Positions 16,153 to 25,860 of a stretch of DNA of 64,000 nucleotides are shown here, piece after piece (position 1 is the stretch's first letter; each line of letters starts with the position of its first letter). Made by a program: the position numbers and the translations under genes. A model generated the notes under the pieces. The model was given only the letters and a program-made list of their open reading frames with translations. It did no database searches and was not told the origin of the DNA. The DNA is from Mycobacterium sp. (lineage in GTDB: Bacteria; Actinomycetota; Actinomycetes; Mycobacteriales; Mycobacteriaceae), in contig NZ_PKEK01000005.1 in NCBI RefSeq assembly GCF_002863225.1, forward strand, positions 1 through 64,000, written 5' to 3'.

Positions 16153-16788
16153 TCAGCGAGTATCGCTTTGAGAAGGCGCGTGACGGCCGGCGACTGGTCG
16201 GCCGTACAGCGTCGAAGACCAGATGTTCACCAGCACATCGGCGACTCGCTGCGGATCGGTCGAGGGTTGAGCAACGATTGACCGCAGGAGGTAGCGCTCG
16301 TCGAGAGAGACGAGCGCGCGGGCGGTCTCCTCGGCGTCGAGGTCGGCGCGCACCAGGCCGGACGCCTGCTCGGCAAGGATGCGTTTACGTGTGGCATCGA
16401 TGAATTGCTCGACCACCTTGTTGTACGCAGCTTCGACTGCCTTGTCGCCCGCTGCCGCGTCACCGAGCGCGCGCAGTACGTGGCCGTGGCGTGCGTAGAC
16501 CTCGGCCATTCCGAGTATTGATGCTCGGCCATCGCGCTCGAAGTCGTCGCCCTGAAGCCAGCGGTCCATCATCGCTGACACTTCGTCGGCGATCCTTTCG
16601 AATATCCGCAACATCAGATCGTGACGGTCGCGGAAATGCACGTAGAACGCGGGACGCTTGAGCCCGGTCCGGGTCATGACCGCGTCGACGGTGAGCTCGC
16701 GAAACGGCTGCTCACGAAGTAAATCGTCTGCAGCGGAGAGGATCTCGCGCTCGGACTCCTTCGGGTCATGCTTGGGCCGCCTAGCCAT
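16153..16788 (-). CDS. TetR family transcriptional repressor of the divergent oxidoreductase operon
   Basis: A 211-residue TetR regulator. The DNA-binding part is ESEREILSAADDLLREQPFRELTVDAVMTRTGLKRPAFYVHFRDR; the C-terminal region is helical and may bind a hydrophobic ligand. It is transcribed away from the three-gene oxidoreductase operon, with a perfect 7-5-7 inverted repeat in the 68-base gap, so it most likely represses both itself and that operon. The ATG was preferred to a start 17 codons upstream because the latter lies inside the operator region. Confidence 0.85.
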   Translation of the reverse strand: MARRPKHDPKESEREILSAADDLLREQPFRELTVDAVMTRTGLKRPAFYVHFRDRHDLMLRIFERIADEVSAMMDRWLQGDDFERDGRASILGMAEVYARHGHVLRALGDAAAGDKAVEAAYNKVVEQFIDATRKRILAEQASGLVRADLDAEETARALVSLDERYLLRSIVAQPSTDPQRVADVLVNIWSSTLYGRPVAGRHAPSQSDTR

Positions 16789-16816
16789 GCCAAGGAGCTT
16801 AACGCAAACACATCTC

Positions 16817-16835
16817 CAATGACACGACGTCATTG
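16817..16835. promoter_or_regulatory. Putative TetR operator, 19-bp inverted repeat
   Basis: CAATGAC-ACGAC-GTCATTG: perfect 7-base arms around a 5-base centre, between the divergent TetR gene and the saccharopine-dehydrogenase-like gene. It would cover the core promoters of both directions. Confidence 0.6.
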
Positions 16836-16856
16836 ACACAGCGTAATTGAATACTT

Positions 16857-18125
16857 ATGGTGGAGAACATGGACTCAGCTCGCAGGATCGTCGTCATTGG
16901 GGCCGCTGGTGAGATGTGCCGGGTCGCGATCGAACGCTTCGCGGTCGCGGAGGGGCATTGGAAGCTCGCGCTCTACGACATCCGCCCTGACTTACTCGAT
17001 CCTCTGGTCGCGAAATTGCCCACAGGCCGCGCGAGCGCGTCAAAGCTGGACCTGTACGACTCGCAGGGGCTGCGCGCCGCCGTCGAGGGCGCAGCGCTCG
17101 TCGTGCTTGGCGCCGGGCCGTACAACCGCACGGCCGGACCCGTGTTGCAAGCGTGCATCGAGGCCAAGGTTCCCTATCTCGACTTCGACGACGACATCGA
17201 AAGCACCGTGCACGCCCTCTCGCTACACGACAAAGCGCGCGAAGCGGGCGTGCCGATATACATCGGCTGCGGACTGTCACCAGGGATGACCAACGTGCTC
17301 GCCGCCGACGCCGCCGGCGAACTCGACAGTGTCGAGAACATCGACGTCTACTGGGTCATCGGTGACGAACGCGGATCGATCGGCCGCGCGGTACTCGACC
17401 ACATGTTCCGGGTAGCAGCAGGACCCTGCCTGAGCTGGGTGAACGGCGGACCGGCCATACATCAGTCCTGGCTAGAGACCCGCTGGACGGAGATGGGTGG
17501 CGGACTGGGGCTGACCATGGTGCATGAGACGGCGCACCCAGAGCCGGTCACGCTGCCACGAAAATACCCCGACGCCAAAAACATTCGCTGCTTCGGCGGG
17601 CTAGATCCAGCGCCCTACAACGGTCTGGCCCGCGGCCTCAGCCTCGCCGTGCAGCGGGGGAAGATGACCATGAACGACGCCGTCGACTTCGCTGAAGCCG
17701 TCCTGACGAACAAGCTCGGCAGCATAAAAGGCTGGCGGCACGCGCTTTCGGGGGTGGGAAACCTAAGGCGAACCGGTGAGGCCACGCGCATCGAGATCAT
17801 CAAGTTCCTCGCACTCGCAGCGGTCAACCACACCTTCCCCCACCGATCGGGGGTGAAAGTCGAGGTGACCGGGATGCGTGATGGTCTGCCAGCGGTGATC
17901 ACCCGCCGCAATCCGGTCAGCGGGCCCGGCACCTACCTGTTCACCGATATGGCCGCCGCAACAGGAACCGCGTGCGCCGCCTTCATGGTCGTCGCCCTCG
18001 ACGACCAGTCCGCAACCCGCGCAGGGGTTTTCACCCCCGAAGACTGGGCTGACCCCGGACTTTTCTATACCGCGCTCGAACGCGTCGGCACACCGCGCAG
18101 CGAGATCCTCGACAGCGCTCACTAG
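16857..18125 (+). CDS. Saccharopine dehydrogenase-like NAD(P)-binding oxidoreductase
   Basis: A 422-residue protein with an N-terminal Rossmann fold (RIVVIGAAGEMCR, then DIRPDLLDPL after strand 2) and the saccharopine dehydrogenase/homospermidine-synthase-like catalytic half (YLDFDDDIESTVHAL, IGCGLSPGMTNVLA). Members act on imines and amino-acid derivatives or on lipid-linked substrates; the exact reaction is not readable. It is the first gene of a tight operon with a membrane protein and an amine oxidase, which suggests an amine/imine pathway. The start is taken at the first ATG; a second ATG four codons in is possible. Codon use is slightly less extreme than in the core genes. Confidence 0.8.
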   Translation: MVENMDSARRIVVIGAAGEMCRVAIERFAVAEGHWKLALYDIRPDLLDPLVAKLPTGRASASKLDLYDSQGLRAAVEGAALVVLGAGPYNRTAGPVLQACIEAKVPYLDFDDDIESTVHALSLHDKAREAGVPIYIGCGLSPGMTNVLAADAAGELDSVENIDVYWVIGDERGSIGRAVLDHMFRVAAGPCLSWVNGGPAIHQSWLETRWTEMGGGLGLTMVHETAHPEPVTLPRKYPDAKNIRCFGGLDPAPYNGLARGLSLAVQRGKMTMNDAVDFAEAVLTNKLGSIKGWRHALSGVGNLRRTGEATRIEIIKFLALAAVNHTFPHRSGVKVEVTGMRDGLPAVITRRNPVSGPGTYLFTDMAAATGTACAAFMVVALDDQSATRAGVFTPEDWADPGLFYTALERVGTPRSEILDSAH

Positions 18126-18138
18126 AGCAGAAGACGAC

Positions 18139-18831
18139 ATGCTCTCCAAGGAACTCCACTTCGCGCTCGCCGACGTTTGGATGATCGCCGTCGGCCTCGT
18201 CTATGGAATCAAGTTCATTCGTCACCATCGGAATTATCTGCTCGGTATCGAATGGCTCATCATGGCGACCTCGGGAACGAACTTCCTGATCTACGGCGCC
18301 CTCGGCGGCGACCACGACAGTCCGATGTATTCGATCGCCTACTTCCTCGACGCGTTTTCCCGCTCCATTGGGTTCACCCTGATCCTGGTCCTCGGCCTGA
18401 TGAAGGTCACGCACCGCTACAAGCCGTCCGTCGCAACGGATCTCGGTGCGTTCACCCTGGCTGCCGTGGCCGGCTTCATCTTGTTCCACTACGCCGACGC
18501 ACTCGGCACCGCCGGCAAAATCGTCTTCCTCGTGACCGCCGCACTCACCACCACCTATCTCGCCTACTTCATCGCGCGGCTATGGGCGATCGGGGAACGC
18601 GGTCACGCCGCGTGGGTCGCACTGAGCACCGCCGCCAACATCGTCATCGCCGGGATGTACGACTTCGTCCACATCCCCGGCGACGACGCCAACCGCACGC
18701 TCTTCTACACCTTGGCGTTGCTCACCTGGGGCTTAGCGATGTTCACGCTGTACCGCGCCTACCGGGCATTCGACACTCACAATCGCAGCGCCGCCGCCCT
18801 ATCGGCCGCACCGCGCGAACCTCACCCGTGA
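18139..18831 (+). CDS. Seven-helix membrane protein, function unknown
   Basis: A 230-residue protein with about seven membrane segments, among them DVWMIAVGLVYGIKFI, YLLGIEWLIMATSGTNFLIYGAL, GFTLILVLGLMKV and LFYTLALLTWGLAMFTLY. A charged motif, DFVHIPGDDANR, lies between the last two helices. No family is recognised. It starts 13 bases after the oxidoreductase gene and is followed after 44 bases by the amine oxidase, so it is the middle gene of the operon and may be the site where the enzymes assemble or a transporter of their substrate. Confidence 0.75.
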   Translation: MLSKELHFALADVWMIAVGLVYGIKFIRHHRNYLLGIEWLIMATSGTNFLIYGALGGDHDSPMYSIAYFLDAFSRSIGFTLILVLGLMKVTHRYKPSVATDLGAFTLAAVAGFILFHYADALGTAGKIVFLVTAALTTTYLAYFIARLWAIGERGHAAWVALSTAANIVIAGMYDFVHIPGDDANRTLFYTLALLTWGLAMFTLYRAYRAFDTHNRSAAALSAAPREPHP

Positions 18832-18875
18832 CCGCCAGGCACCACCCGTCATCAAAGACAGAGAAGAGGTCATCG

Positions 18876-20249
18876 ATGGATGTCGACGTAGCGGTCGTCG
18901 GAGCGGGAATCTCGGGCCTGACGGCCGCCCGCCGACTCGCCGAACGCGGTGCCACCGTCATAGTTCTCGAGGCATCCGATCGCGCCGGCGGACGGTTGCT
19001 CAACCTTGCAGTCGCCGACGGCGTGATTACCGAAGGCGGTGGCCAATGGATAGGGCCCCTGCACGATCGGATGTTCGCGCTGATCGACGAACTCGGGTTG
19101 TCCACATTCCCCACGTACACCGAGGGCAAGACGATCTACCTTCACCGCGGCAAGCGCAAGACGTTTCGTGGATCGGTACCGTCGATAAGCCCGCTGGCGT
19201 TAGCGGATTTCGCCCAGGCCAGCACCCGGCTGGAGTGGATGGCCAAGAAAGTGCCCATCGACCGACCGTGGGAGGCTCCCAAAGCTGTCGCGTGGGATTC
19301 GACGACCCTGGGCCATTGGTTGGATGCCAACTCCCGCATCGCCGAATCGCGTCACCTCTTCGACATCGGCTTCACGATGCCGTTCGCTGAGGAACCGCAT
19401 CAGGTTTCCCTACTGAAAGCGCTGCACCAAATCAGGACTTCTGGAGGTATCCAGTTCATGATCAGCACCGCCGACGGTGCTCAAGAGACGCGAGTGGTCG
19501 GCGGTACGCAACAGATCACCGACGCTCTCGCGGGTCTCATCGAAGACCGACTGTTCCTGAATTCACCGGTGACACGCATCGAGCAACTCGCAGACCGCGT
19601 TCGGATCGCCACACCCTCAAGGACGCTCACCTGCCAACACGTCATCGTCGCCATGACACCCGCTGACGCCCAGCGCATCACCTTCTCGCCCGACCTCCCG
19701 ACACGCCGGACGAAACTTCAGCGCGCGTGGCGTAACGGACTCGAACGCAAGATCTTCGCCGTCTACGACCGTCCATTCTGGCGCGACCAAGGACTCAGCG
19801 GATCGGCCATCACCGACCTACCCGTCGCCCATTTCATCGCCGATAACTCGCCACCCGACGCGAGCGTCGGCATCATCGTGTCATTCGTGGGTACCGCCAG
19901 CGCCGGCCCCGGGCTGACGGCCCCCGACGCTGTGCTCGACAACAAAGACGCACGGCGCGCGGCCTTCGTCGACGATCTGGTCACCATCTTCGGCAGTCAA
20001 GCCCGCAACCCCACCAACTACCTCGAACACTCGTGGATCGACCAACCGTGGATCGCCGGCGTTGCCGGCATCCGCACTCCCGGCGTCATCACCAGCTGCA
20101 CCGACGCCGGACAAGCCCCCGTCGGTCGAATTCACTGGGCCGGAGCAGAATCCTCGACGGAATTCGAGTCCTACCTGGAAGGCGCCGTGCGTGCCGCAGA
20201 GCGCGCCGCGCACGAGGTCCAGCAGCAGCTACGGCCGCTCAACCTGTGA
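18876..20249 (+). CDS. FAD-dependent flavin monoamine oxidase family protein
   Basis: A 457-residue amine oxidase. It begins with the dinucleotide motif VAVVGAGISGLTAARRLAERG, followed by EASDRAGGRL, the flavin-linked GG doublet, and GGQWIGP. Near the end, GRIHWAGAESSTEFESYLEGAVRAAERAA gives the closing FAD-binding motif. Members oxidise amines to imines with H2O2 release. The ATG follows AGAAGAGG; a much longer frame upstream overlaps the membrane protein gene and was rejected. It ends the TetR-controlled operon; an imine made here could be the substrate of the first gene's product, which is inference. Confidence 0.85.
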   Translation: MDVDVAVVGAGISGLTAARRLAERGATVIVLEASDRAGGRLLNLAVADGVITEGGGQWIGPLHDRMFALIDELGLSTFPTYTEGKTIYLHRGKRKTFRGSVPSISPLALADFAQASTRLEWMAKKVPIDRPWEAPKAVAWDSTTLGHWLDANSRIAESRHLFDIGFTMPFAEEPHQVSLLKALHQIRTSGGIQFMISTADGAQETRVVGGTQQITDALAGLIEDRLFLNSPVTRIEQLADRVRIATPSRTLTCQHVIVAMTPADAQRITFSPDLPTRRTKLQRAWRNGLERKIFAVYDRPFWRDQGLSGSAITDLPVAHFIADNSPPDASVGIIVSFVGTASAGPGLTAPDAVLDNKDARRAAFVDDLVTIFGSQARNPTNYLEHSWIDQPWIAGVAGIRTPGVITSCTDAGQAPVGRIHWAGAESSTEFESYLEGAVRAAERAAHEVQQQLRPLNL

Positions 20250-20414
20250 GGCTGGCTCGCCATCACCCGCCCCCAGCCCTCTGCGCGGTCCCGTGTACTC
20301 ACCGAACAACGATCTCCGTTCGCCGTGGAACAGTTCACGGGGTCCGGCCAGACCAAACTTCGGACCGTCTGCTGACCAACAATTGCGAAACCATTGCTGA
20401 GCTGAGCTACTACC

Positions 20415-21488
20415 TCAGACGTTGAAGCGGAACTCCACCACGTCGCCGTCGGCCATCACGTAATCCTTGCCCTCCATGCGCACCTTGCCGGCCGCCTTGG
20501 CCGACGCCATCGAACCCGCGGCGATCAGGTCGTCGTAGGACACGATTTCGGCTTTGATGAAGCCCTTTTCGAAGTCGGTGTGAATCACCCCGGCCGCCTT
20601 CGGCGCGGTGTCGCCCTGGTGAATTGTCCACGCCCGCGACTCTTTTGGCCCGGCGGTCAGGTAGGTCTGCAGCTTCAAGGTGTGAAAACCGGCTCGCGCC
20701 AACGCATCCAAGCCACGCTCGGTCTGGCCGATCGACTCGAGCAACTCGGCGGCAGACTCCTCGTCCAGCTCGATCAGCTCGGATTCGATCTTGGCGTCAA
20801 GAAAGACCGCGTCGGCGGGCGCGACCAGTGCGCGCAGCTCGGTCTTGCGGGCCTCGTCCGTCAGCACCGACTCGTCGGCGTTGAACACATAGAGAAACGG
20901 CTTGGTGGTCATCAGGTTCAGCTCGCGCAGCAGCGACGCGTCGACGCCCGCAGCGAACAGAGTCTTGCCCGAATCCAGCACTGCCTCCGCGGCGACGGCC
21001 GCATCGAGCAGCGGCTTGCGCTCCTTGTTGTTGCGGGCTTCCTTCTCGAGCCGCGGAACGGCCTTCTCCAACGTCTGGAGGTCAGCCAGGATCAGCTCCG
21101 TTTCGATCACCTCGATGTCGGCGCTCGGGTCCACCTTGCCGTCGACGTGCACCACGTCGTCGTCGGCGAACACCCGAACCACCTGACAGATGGCGTCGCA
21201 TTCGCGGATGTTGGCCAGGAATTTGTTGCCCAGACCCGCGCCCTCGGAGGCGCCTTTCACGATTCCGGCGATGTCGACGAACGTGACCGGCGCCGGCACG
21301 ATCTTCTCGGAAACGAACAGTTCGGCGAGTTTGGTCAGCCGCGGGTCGGGCAGCGGCACCACGCCTTCATTCGGCTCGATGGTCGCGAAAGGGTAGTTCG
21401 CGGCGACCACGTTGTTTCTGGTCAACGCGTTGAACAGGGTCGATTTGCCGACATTCGGCAGACCCACGATCCCGAGGCTGAGGCTCAC
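20415..21488 (-). CDS. ychF: Redox-regulated ATPase YchF
   Basis: A 357-residue Obg-family P-loop protein. Walker A is GLPNVGKST (residues 9-17), the G3 region [20 protein letters not shown], and the base-recognition motif is NADE (NxxE), which explains the ATP rather than GTP preference of YchF. A coiled-coil helical insert and a C-terminal TGS domain follow. It binds ribosomes and is linked to translation and oxidative stress in other bacteria. Divergent from the DUF6542 gene, as in the H37Rv segment Rv1111c-Rv1112. Confidence 0.95.
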   Translation of the reverse strand: MSLSLGIVGLPNVGKSTLFNALTRNNVVAANYPFATIEPNEGVVPLPDPRLTKLAELFVSEKIVPAPVTFVDIAGIVKGASEGAGLGNKFLANIRECDAICQVVRVFADDDVVHVDGKVDPSADIEVIETELILADLQTLEKAVPRLEKEARNNKERKPLLDAAVAAEAVLDSGKTLFAAGVDASLLRELNLMTTKPFLYVFNADESVLTDEARKTELRALVAPADAVFLDAKIESELIELDEESAAELLESIGQTERGLDALARAGFHTLKLQTYLTAGPKESRAWTIHQGDTAPKAAGVIHTDFEKGFIKAEIVSYDDLIAAGSMASAKAAGKVRMEGKDYVMADGDVVEFRFNV

Positions 21489-21563
21489 AGGGAATCAAGT
21501 GTAGGAGTGGCGCGCCCAGGTATTGCTAACGAGGTCGTTACGCGTCTTTCGACGTCCAGCCGG

Positions 21564-21569
21564 TACGGT
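21564..21569 (+). promoter_or_regulatory. Predicted -10 element TACGGT for the DUF6542 gene
   Basis: TANNNT hexamer, 6 bases before the GTG start, no ribosome binding site in between. Supports both the GTG start and a leaderless transcript. Confidence 0.45.
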
Positions 21570-21575
21570 CGACAT

Positions 21576-22655
21576 GTGTCACAACAGCGGGCCCGGTCGG
21601 CGGTGGCAGCGGATGACCGCTCGATCGTCCCAGGTATTCACGGCGTGCCGTGGTGGGCCGCGATCCTCATAGCGGTCACCGGAGTCGCGGTCGGCTTTGC
21701 GTTCGACGCGGGCTCCGGCAAAGACCTGACCATCGTCTTCGCCGGGCTGTACGTATTAGGGTGCGTGGCCGCGGTGCTCGCCGTCCAGCAGGCCGGCGTC
21801 TTCACCGCCGTCATCCAGCCTCCGCTGATCCTGTTCGTCGCTGTTCCCGGTGCTTACTTCCTGTTCCACGGCGCCAAGTTCACCGGCGTCAAAGACCTGG
21901 TGATCAACTGCGGTTACCCCTTGATCGAGCGCTTCCCGTTGATGCTGCTCACCTCGGCCGGCGTGCTGCTGATCGGCCTGATCCGATGGCTGCTGGGCAG
22001 ATTCGACACCAGCGAGGCCGACGTCAGCGAATCCGACGAATCCGCCGAGGCCTCCGACACCGCTGACAGCGGCCGGGTCGGTGTGGTCGCGAAGTTGGTC
22101 GCGCTGTTCAACCGCGACTCCACGGTCGACGAGACGCCGGATCGGCCCACCCGGCCGCGCCCGCGCCTCGAGCACGCGGTGGAGCGGTCCGCACGCCCGT
22201 CAGCCGAGCGCAGGAACGGTAGGCGTCCGGCAGGGTCGACGCGCACCCGGCGACCGCGTCCCCCGATCGACGACGACGAGCCGACCCGCGACCGGGCCCG
22301 CCGGCGTCGCCCGGCCGGCGAATTCGATGCCAGCGAGCCCCCGCGCCGAAGCAGCCGTCAGCCGCGCGATCCAGAACAGCGCGGTCGTCCGTCACGGGAC
22401 GTCCGGCGCGATCCGGCCGCACGCCGGGCCCGATCGGCCACTCGCAGCAGCAGCCGGTTCGACGCCTACGAGCCGGCCGAGCCGTTGGACGCTCCCGCGC
22501 CCCGGCCGCGGCGTCGGCCCTCCTCGAACGGGGCCGGCCCGAACCATCACCCGATCTCACAGGTCAGGTACCGGGCGTCCGGCGGCGACGAGCCGGGCAA
22601 CGGACGCCCGCGCCGACCGCGCAAGCCGTCGGCCGACTGGGACTTCGACGACTAG
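21576..22655 (+). CDS. DUF6542-like membrane protein with long basic tail
   Basis: A 359-residue protein (Rv1111c counterpart by position). Residues 20-140 hold about four membrane helices, starting with GVPWWAAILIAVTGVAVGFAF. The rest, about residues 150-359, is a disordered tail very rich in Arg, Pro, Asp and Ser with charged repeats, ending in WDFDD. Such tails suggest binding to nucleic acid or anionic partners at the cytosolic face, but no function is established. The GTG start is set by a -10 element 6 bases upstream; the frame is open far upstream but lies antisense to ychF there. Confidence 0.75.
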   Translation: MSQQRARSAVAADDRSIVPGIHGVPWWAAILIAVTGVAVGFAFDAGSGKDLTIVFAGLYVLGCVAAVLAVQQAGVFTAVIQPPLILFVAVPGAYFLFHGAKFTGVKDLVINCGYPLIERFPLMLLTSAGVLLIGLIRWLLGRFDTSEADVSESDESAEASDTADSGRVGVVAKLVALFNRDSTVDETPDRPTRPRPRLEHAVERSARPSAERRNGRRPAGSTRTRRPRPPIDDDEPTRDRARRRRPAGEFDASEPPRRSSRQPRDPEQRGRPSRDVRRDPAARRARSATRSSSRFDAYEPAEPLDAPAPRPRRRPSSNGAGPNHHPISQVRYRASGGDEPGNGRPRRPRKPSADWDFDD

Positions 22656-22668
22656 TTCGTCGGACCGC

Positions 22669-23673
22669 TTAGGAGCTGCGGGGCTGCCTGATCTCTCGGG
22701 GCAGCGCGAACACCAGAGTCTCGTTGGCGGTGGTCACCGGTTGCACCACGTCGTAGCCGTGCTCGGCCAACCGCTCCAGCACGCCTCGCACCAGCACCTC
22801 GGGCACCGACGCGCCGGACGTGACCCCGACCGTGGTGACGCCTTCCAGCCACGCCGGATCGATGTCGTCGGCGTAGTCGACCAGGTGTGAGGCGTCAGCC
22901 CCGGCGCCGAGCGCAACCTCGACCAACCGCACCGAGTTCGACGAGTTCTGCGAGCCGACGACGATCACCAGGTCGCATTCCGGCGCCATCGCCTTCACCG
23001 CGACCTGACGGTTCTGCGTCGCGTAGCAGATGTCGTCGCTGGGTGGGTCCTGCAGCTTCGGGAAGCGGGCCCGCAGCCGCTGCACGGTTTCCATCGTCTC
23101 GTCGACCGACAGGGTGGTCTGCGACAGCCAGATGACTTTGTCCTCGTCGCGGACCGTCACCGCGTCGACCGCGCTCGGCCCGTCGACCAGCTGCACGTGG
23201 TCGGGGGCTTCGCCGGCGGTCCCGACGACCTCCTCGTGGCCCTCGTGGCCGATCAGCAGGATGTCGTAGTCGGCGCGGGCGAAGCGTTTCGCTTCGTTGT
23301 GCACCTTGGTGACCAGCGGGCAGGTCGCGTCGATGACCTTCAACTGGCGCTCGGCAGCCGTGGTGTGCACGGTCGGCGCGACGCCATGGGCGGAGAAGAC
23401 CACGATGGAACCCTCGGGAACCTCGTCGGTCTCGTCGACGAAGATTGCGCCGGCCTTGGCGAGCGTCTCGACGACGTGGACGTTGTGCACGATCTCGTGC
23501 CGCACGTAGACCGGCGCGCCATGCTTTTCCAGCGCACGTTCGACGGTCTCGACGGCGCGATCGACGCCGGCGCAGTATCCGCGCGGCTCGGCCAGCAGCA
23601 CCCGTTTACCGGTGACCGGTTCGGCTACCGCAGCGGTCGCGCCCGGAATGCCCATGTTCACAGTTGGTGGCAT
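22669..23673 (-). CDS. ispH: 4-hydroxy-3-methylbut-2-enyl diphosphate reductase
   Basis: Last step of the MEP pathway: reduces HMBPP to IPP and DMAPP with a [4Fe-4S] cluster. The 334-residue protein has the three cluster cysteines Cys34 ([10 protein letters not shown]), Cys118 (ATCPLV) and Cys216 (ICYATQNRQ), plus the substrate-binding histidines in RHEIVHN and SAHGV. It corresponds to H37Rv lytB2. The start was set at the ATG 6 bases after a TACCCT -10 element; upstream in-frame codons are rejected because they precede that element. It stands divergent from the Rv1109c-like gene. Confidence 0.96.
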   Translation of the reverse strand: MPPTVNMGIPGATAAVAEPVTGKRVLLAEPRGYCAGVDRAVETVERALEKHGAPVYVRHEIVHNVHVVETLAKAGAIFVDETDEVPEGSIVVFSAHGVAPTVHTTAAERQLKVIDATCPLVTKVHNEAKRFARADYDILLIGHEGHEEVVGTAGEAPDHVQLVDGPSAVDAVTVRDEDKVIWLSQTTLSVDETMETVQRLRARFPKLQDPPSDDICYATQNRQVAVKAMAPECDLVIVVGSQNSSNSVRLVEVALGAGADASHLVDYADDIDPAWLEGVTTVGVTSGASVPEVLVRGVLERLAEHGYDVVQPVTTANETLVFALPREIRQPRSS

Positions 23674-23679
23674 GCGACC

Positions 23680-23685
23680 AGGGTA
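23680..23685 (-). promoter_or_regulatory. Predicted -10 element TACCCT for ispH
   Basis: TANNNT on the minus strand, 6 bases before the ispH ATG; the short spacer GGTCGC has no ribosome binding site, so a leaderless mRNA is expected. Confidence 0.5.
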
Positions 23686-23760
23686 CTTTCCGGCGGCTGG
23701 GGCTAGCCAACTCGCGCGCTCAGCTTGGAGTTGTCCGCCGGTTAAGGCAGGCTTGACGGC

Positions 23761-24321
23761 ATGGGTACTGCACCTTATGGGGTTCGGCTGCTGGTCGGCG
23801 CCGCGACGATGGCTGTCGAGGAGACGATTCGCCTCCCGAAAACCATCCTGATGTATCCGATGACGCTGGCCAGCACGGCCGCGCACGTTGTGATGCGCTT
23901 CCAGCAGAACGTCGCCGAACTGGTGATCAAGGGCGACGCCACCCTGGAGCAGATCTTCCCGCCCAAGGACGAGCAGCCGGAGTGGGCGACGTTCGACGAG
24001 GACGTCTCCGACGACGGCGACGACGGCCCGGCACCTGACCCGGAACGTCGCGCCGAGGGCCGGTTCGCGCTGTACTCCCAGCCTGAGCCGGGCGACAACC
24101 GACCCGTCGCGAAGCCGGCGAAGCAGTCGACCGAGTCGGCGCCTGCGGTGGTCGAGGAACTGGACTACGAGCAGCTGACCCTGGCCCAGCTGCGGGCAAG
24201 GCTGCAGTCACTCGATGTCACCGAGCTGGAGACCCTGCTGGCCTACGAGGAGGCCACCAAGGGCCGTGCCCCGTTCCAGACGCTGCTTGCCAACAGGATC
24301 ACGCGCGCGACGGCGAAGTGA
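23761..24321 (+). CDS. Conserved mycobacterial protein, Rv1109c-like (putative lipid-droplet-associated)
   Basis: A 186-residue protein. The N-terminal 60 residues are amphipathic ([40 protein letters not shown] as a helix pair), a plausible lipid-surface anchor; the middle is acidic and disordered; the C-terminus ([37 protein letters not shown]) forms a helical motif seen in other actinobacterial proteins that bind lipid droplets. I recall the family label but cannot verify it. Its last codons overlap the xseA start, so it is cotranscribed with xseA-xseB. Confidence 0.7.
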   Translation: MGTAPYGVRLLVGAATMAVEETIRLPKTILMYPMTLASTAAHVVMRFQQNVAELVIKGDATLEQIFPPKDEQPEWATFDEDVSDDGDDGPAPDPERRAEGRFALYSQPEPGDNRPVAKPAKQSTESAPAVVEELDYEQLTLAQLRARLQSLDVTELETLLAYEEATKGRAPFQTLLANRITRATAK

Positions 24322-25592
24322 CCGGAAACCCCGCGGAGGCTCGGGCTCAACGATCGGCCAAGTCGGCCAATTCGGCCGATGAACCGTTTCCGGTTCGCGC
24401 GGTCGCGACCCGGATCGCCGCCTGGATCGACAAGCTGGGCGTGGTCTGGGTCGAGGGTCAGCTCACCCAGATCAACATCCGGCCGGGCGCCCGGACCGTC
24501 TTCATGGTGTTGCGCGATCCGGCGGCCGACATGTCGCTGAGCGTGACCGCGCCGCGCAGCCTGGTCGACGGCGCGCCCGTCAAGCTCGTCGAGGGCGTGC
24601 AGGTCGTGGTCTGCGGGAAGCCGAACTTCTTCACCGGCCGCGGCACTCTCACGTTGCGGCTCAGCGAAATACGCGCGGTCGGAATCGGCGAGCTGTTGGC
24701 CCGTATCGAGCGGCTGCGTCAACTGTTGGCCGCCGAGGGGTTGTTCGACCCGCGGCTCAAGCGCCCGATTCCGTTCCTGCCCAACATGATCGGCCTGATC
24801 ACCGGCCGGGCCAGTGCGGCCGAGCACGACGTGACAACCGTCGCCGCCACGCGGTGGCCGGCCGTGCAGTTCGTCGTCCGCAACACCGCGGTGCAGGGGC
24901 CGACGGCGGTGTCGCAGATCGTCAAGGCGTTGCGCGACTTGGATTCTGACGCCTCAGTGGACGTCATCGTGTTGGCTCGCGGTGGCGGCAGCGTCGAGGA
25001 CCTGTTGCCGTTCTCCGACGAGACACTCTGCCGGGCCATCGCCGCGTGCCGTACGCCGGTGGTCAGCGCGGTCGGCCATGAGCCGGACAACCCGCTGTGC
25101 GACCTGGTCGCCGACCTGCGCGCCGCCACCCCGACCGACGCAGCCAAACGGATCGTCCCCGACACCGTCGCCGAGCAGCATCTGCTCGACGATCTGCGGC
25201 GGCGTAGCGCGCAGGCGCTGCGCAACTGGGTGGGCCGTGAGGAGCGGGTGCTCGCACAGTTGCGCAGTCGGCCGGTGCTGGCCGAGCCGTTGGCGGCGCT
25301 GGCTACGCGCGCCGACGAGATTCACCGGGCCCGGTCCGCGGTACGCCGGGACATCACCCGGCTGATCGATGTGCAGGCCGAACGCGTCGGTCATCTGTCG
25401 GCCCGCTTGACGACACTGGGACCGGCGGCCACCCTGGCGCGGGGTTACGCCGTGGTCCAGAGGGTCGGCGCCGATGGTTCGGCAGCGGTGCTGCGGAACG
25501 TCGATGACGCACCTGCGGGGAGCCGGCTGCGGGTACGGGTCGGTGATGGCGCGATCGCGGCGACGAGTGAGGGACCAGCCGATGGCAGATGA
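24318..25592 (+). CDS. xseA: Exodeoxyribonuclease VII large subunit
   Basis: Catalytic subunit of the single-strand-specific exonuclease VII. The 424-residue protein has an N-terminal OB fold ([31 protein letters not shown]) and the catalytic domain with [31 protein letters not shown] and [13 protein letters not shown]. The C-terminal coiled coil binds the small subunit. The GTG start overlaps the stop of the preceding gene (GTGA), which implies coupled translation; xseB overlaps its end by 11 bases. Confidence 0.96.
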   Translation: MTGNPAEARAQRSAKSANSADEPFPVRAVATRIAAWIDKLGVVWVEGQLTQINIRPGARTVFMVLRDPAADMSLSVTAPRSLVDGAPVKLVEGVQVVVCGKPNFFTGRGTLTLRLSEIRAVGIGELLARIERLRQLLAAEGLFDPRLKRPIPFLPNMIGLITGRASAAEHDVTTVAATRWPAVQFVVRNTAVQGPTAVSQIVKALRDLDSDASVDVIVLARGGGSVEDLLPFSDETLCRAIAACRTPVVSAVGHEPDNPLCDLVADLRAATPTDAAKRIVPDTVAEQHLLDDLRRRSAQALRNWVGREERVLAQLRSRPVLAEPLAALATRADEIHRARSAVRRDITRLIDVQAERVGHLSARLTTLGPAATLARGYAVVQRVGADGSAAVLRNVDDAPAGSRLRVRVGDGAIAATSEGPADGR

Positions 25593-25809
25593 CGAAGTGA
25601 CGCCTATTAGTCAGCTCGGTTACGAGCAATGCCGCGACGAGCTGATCGAGGTGGTCCGGCTGCTCGAGCAAGGAGGGCTGGACCTCGACGCATCGCTGCA
25701 GCTTTGGGAAAGAGGCGAGCAGCTGGCCAAACGTTGCGAAGAGCACTTAGCTGGAGCACGCCAGCGAGTAGCCGACGCGTTGGCCGCCGGCGACGCGCAG
25801 GATTCTTGA
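25582..25809 (+). CDS. xseB: Exodeoxyribonuclease VII small subunit
   Basis: A 75-residue helical subunit that binds the XseA coiled coil. It shows the family pattern [43 protein letters not shown], with the conserved G-L-L-E-S-L-W-E-G positions. The ATG follows GAGGGA and lies inside the end of xseA, so the two subunits are made together. Confidence 0.95.
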   Translation: MADDEVTPISQLGYEQCRDELIEVVRLLEQGGLDLDASLQLWERGEQLAKRCEEHLAGARQRVADALAAGDAQDS

Positions 25810-25840
25810 CGGCGCAAGCATTTCTTCGGCGTTCATTCGA

Positions 25841-25860
25841 AACTGGAACACGTTTCAGTT
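25841..25860. promoter_or_regulatory. KstR operator in front of the 3beta-hydroxysteroid dehydrogenase gene
   Basis: AACTGGAACACGTTTCAGTT contains TGGAACACGTTTCA, an exact fit to the published KstR site TnnAACnnGTTnnA. The outer bases AACTG/CAGTT extend the symmetry to 20 bp. The site touches the TATCCT -10 element, so bound KstR would block RNA polymerase until cholesterol-derived ligand appears. KstR control of the orthologous gene in M. smegmatis has been reported. Confidence 0.85.

Noticed and set aside
20250..20414. Small gene or terminator between the amine oxidase and ychF
   Set aside because: Open frames here are extensions of shadow frames and no hairpin with a T-run was found.
22081..22655. 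Arg-rich tail of the DUF6542 protein as a frameshifted artefact
   Set aside because: The frame keeps G/C-rich third positions and ends cleanly in WDFDD; disordered basic tails are known in this family.
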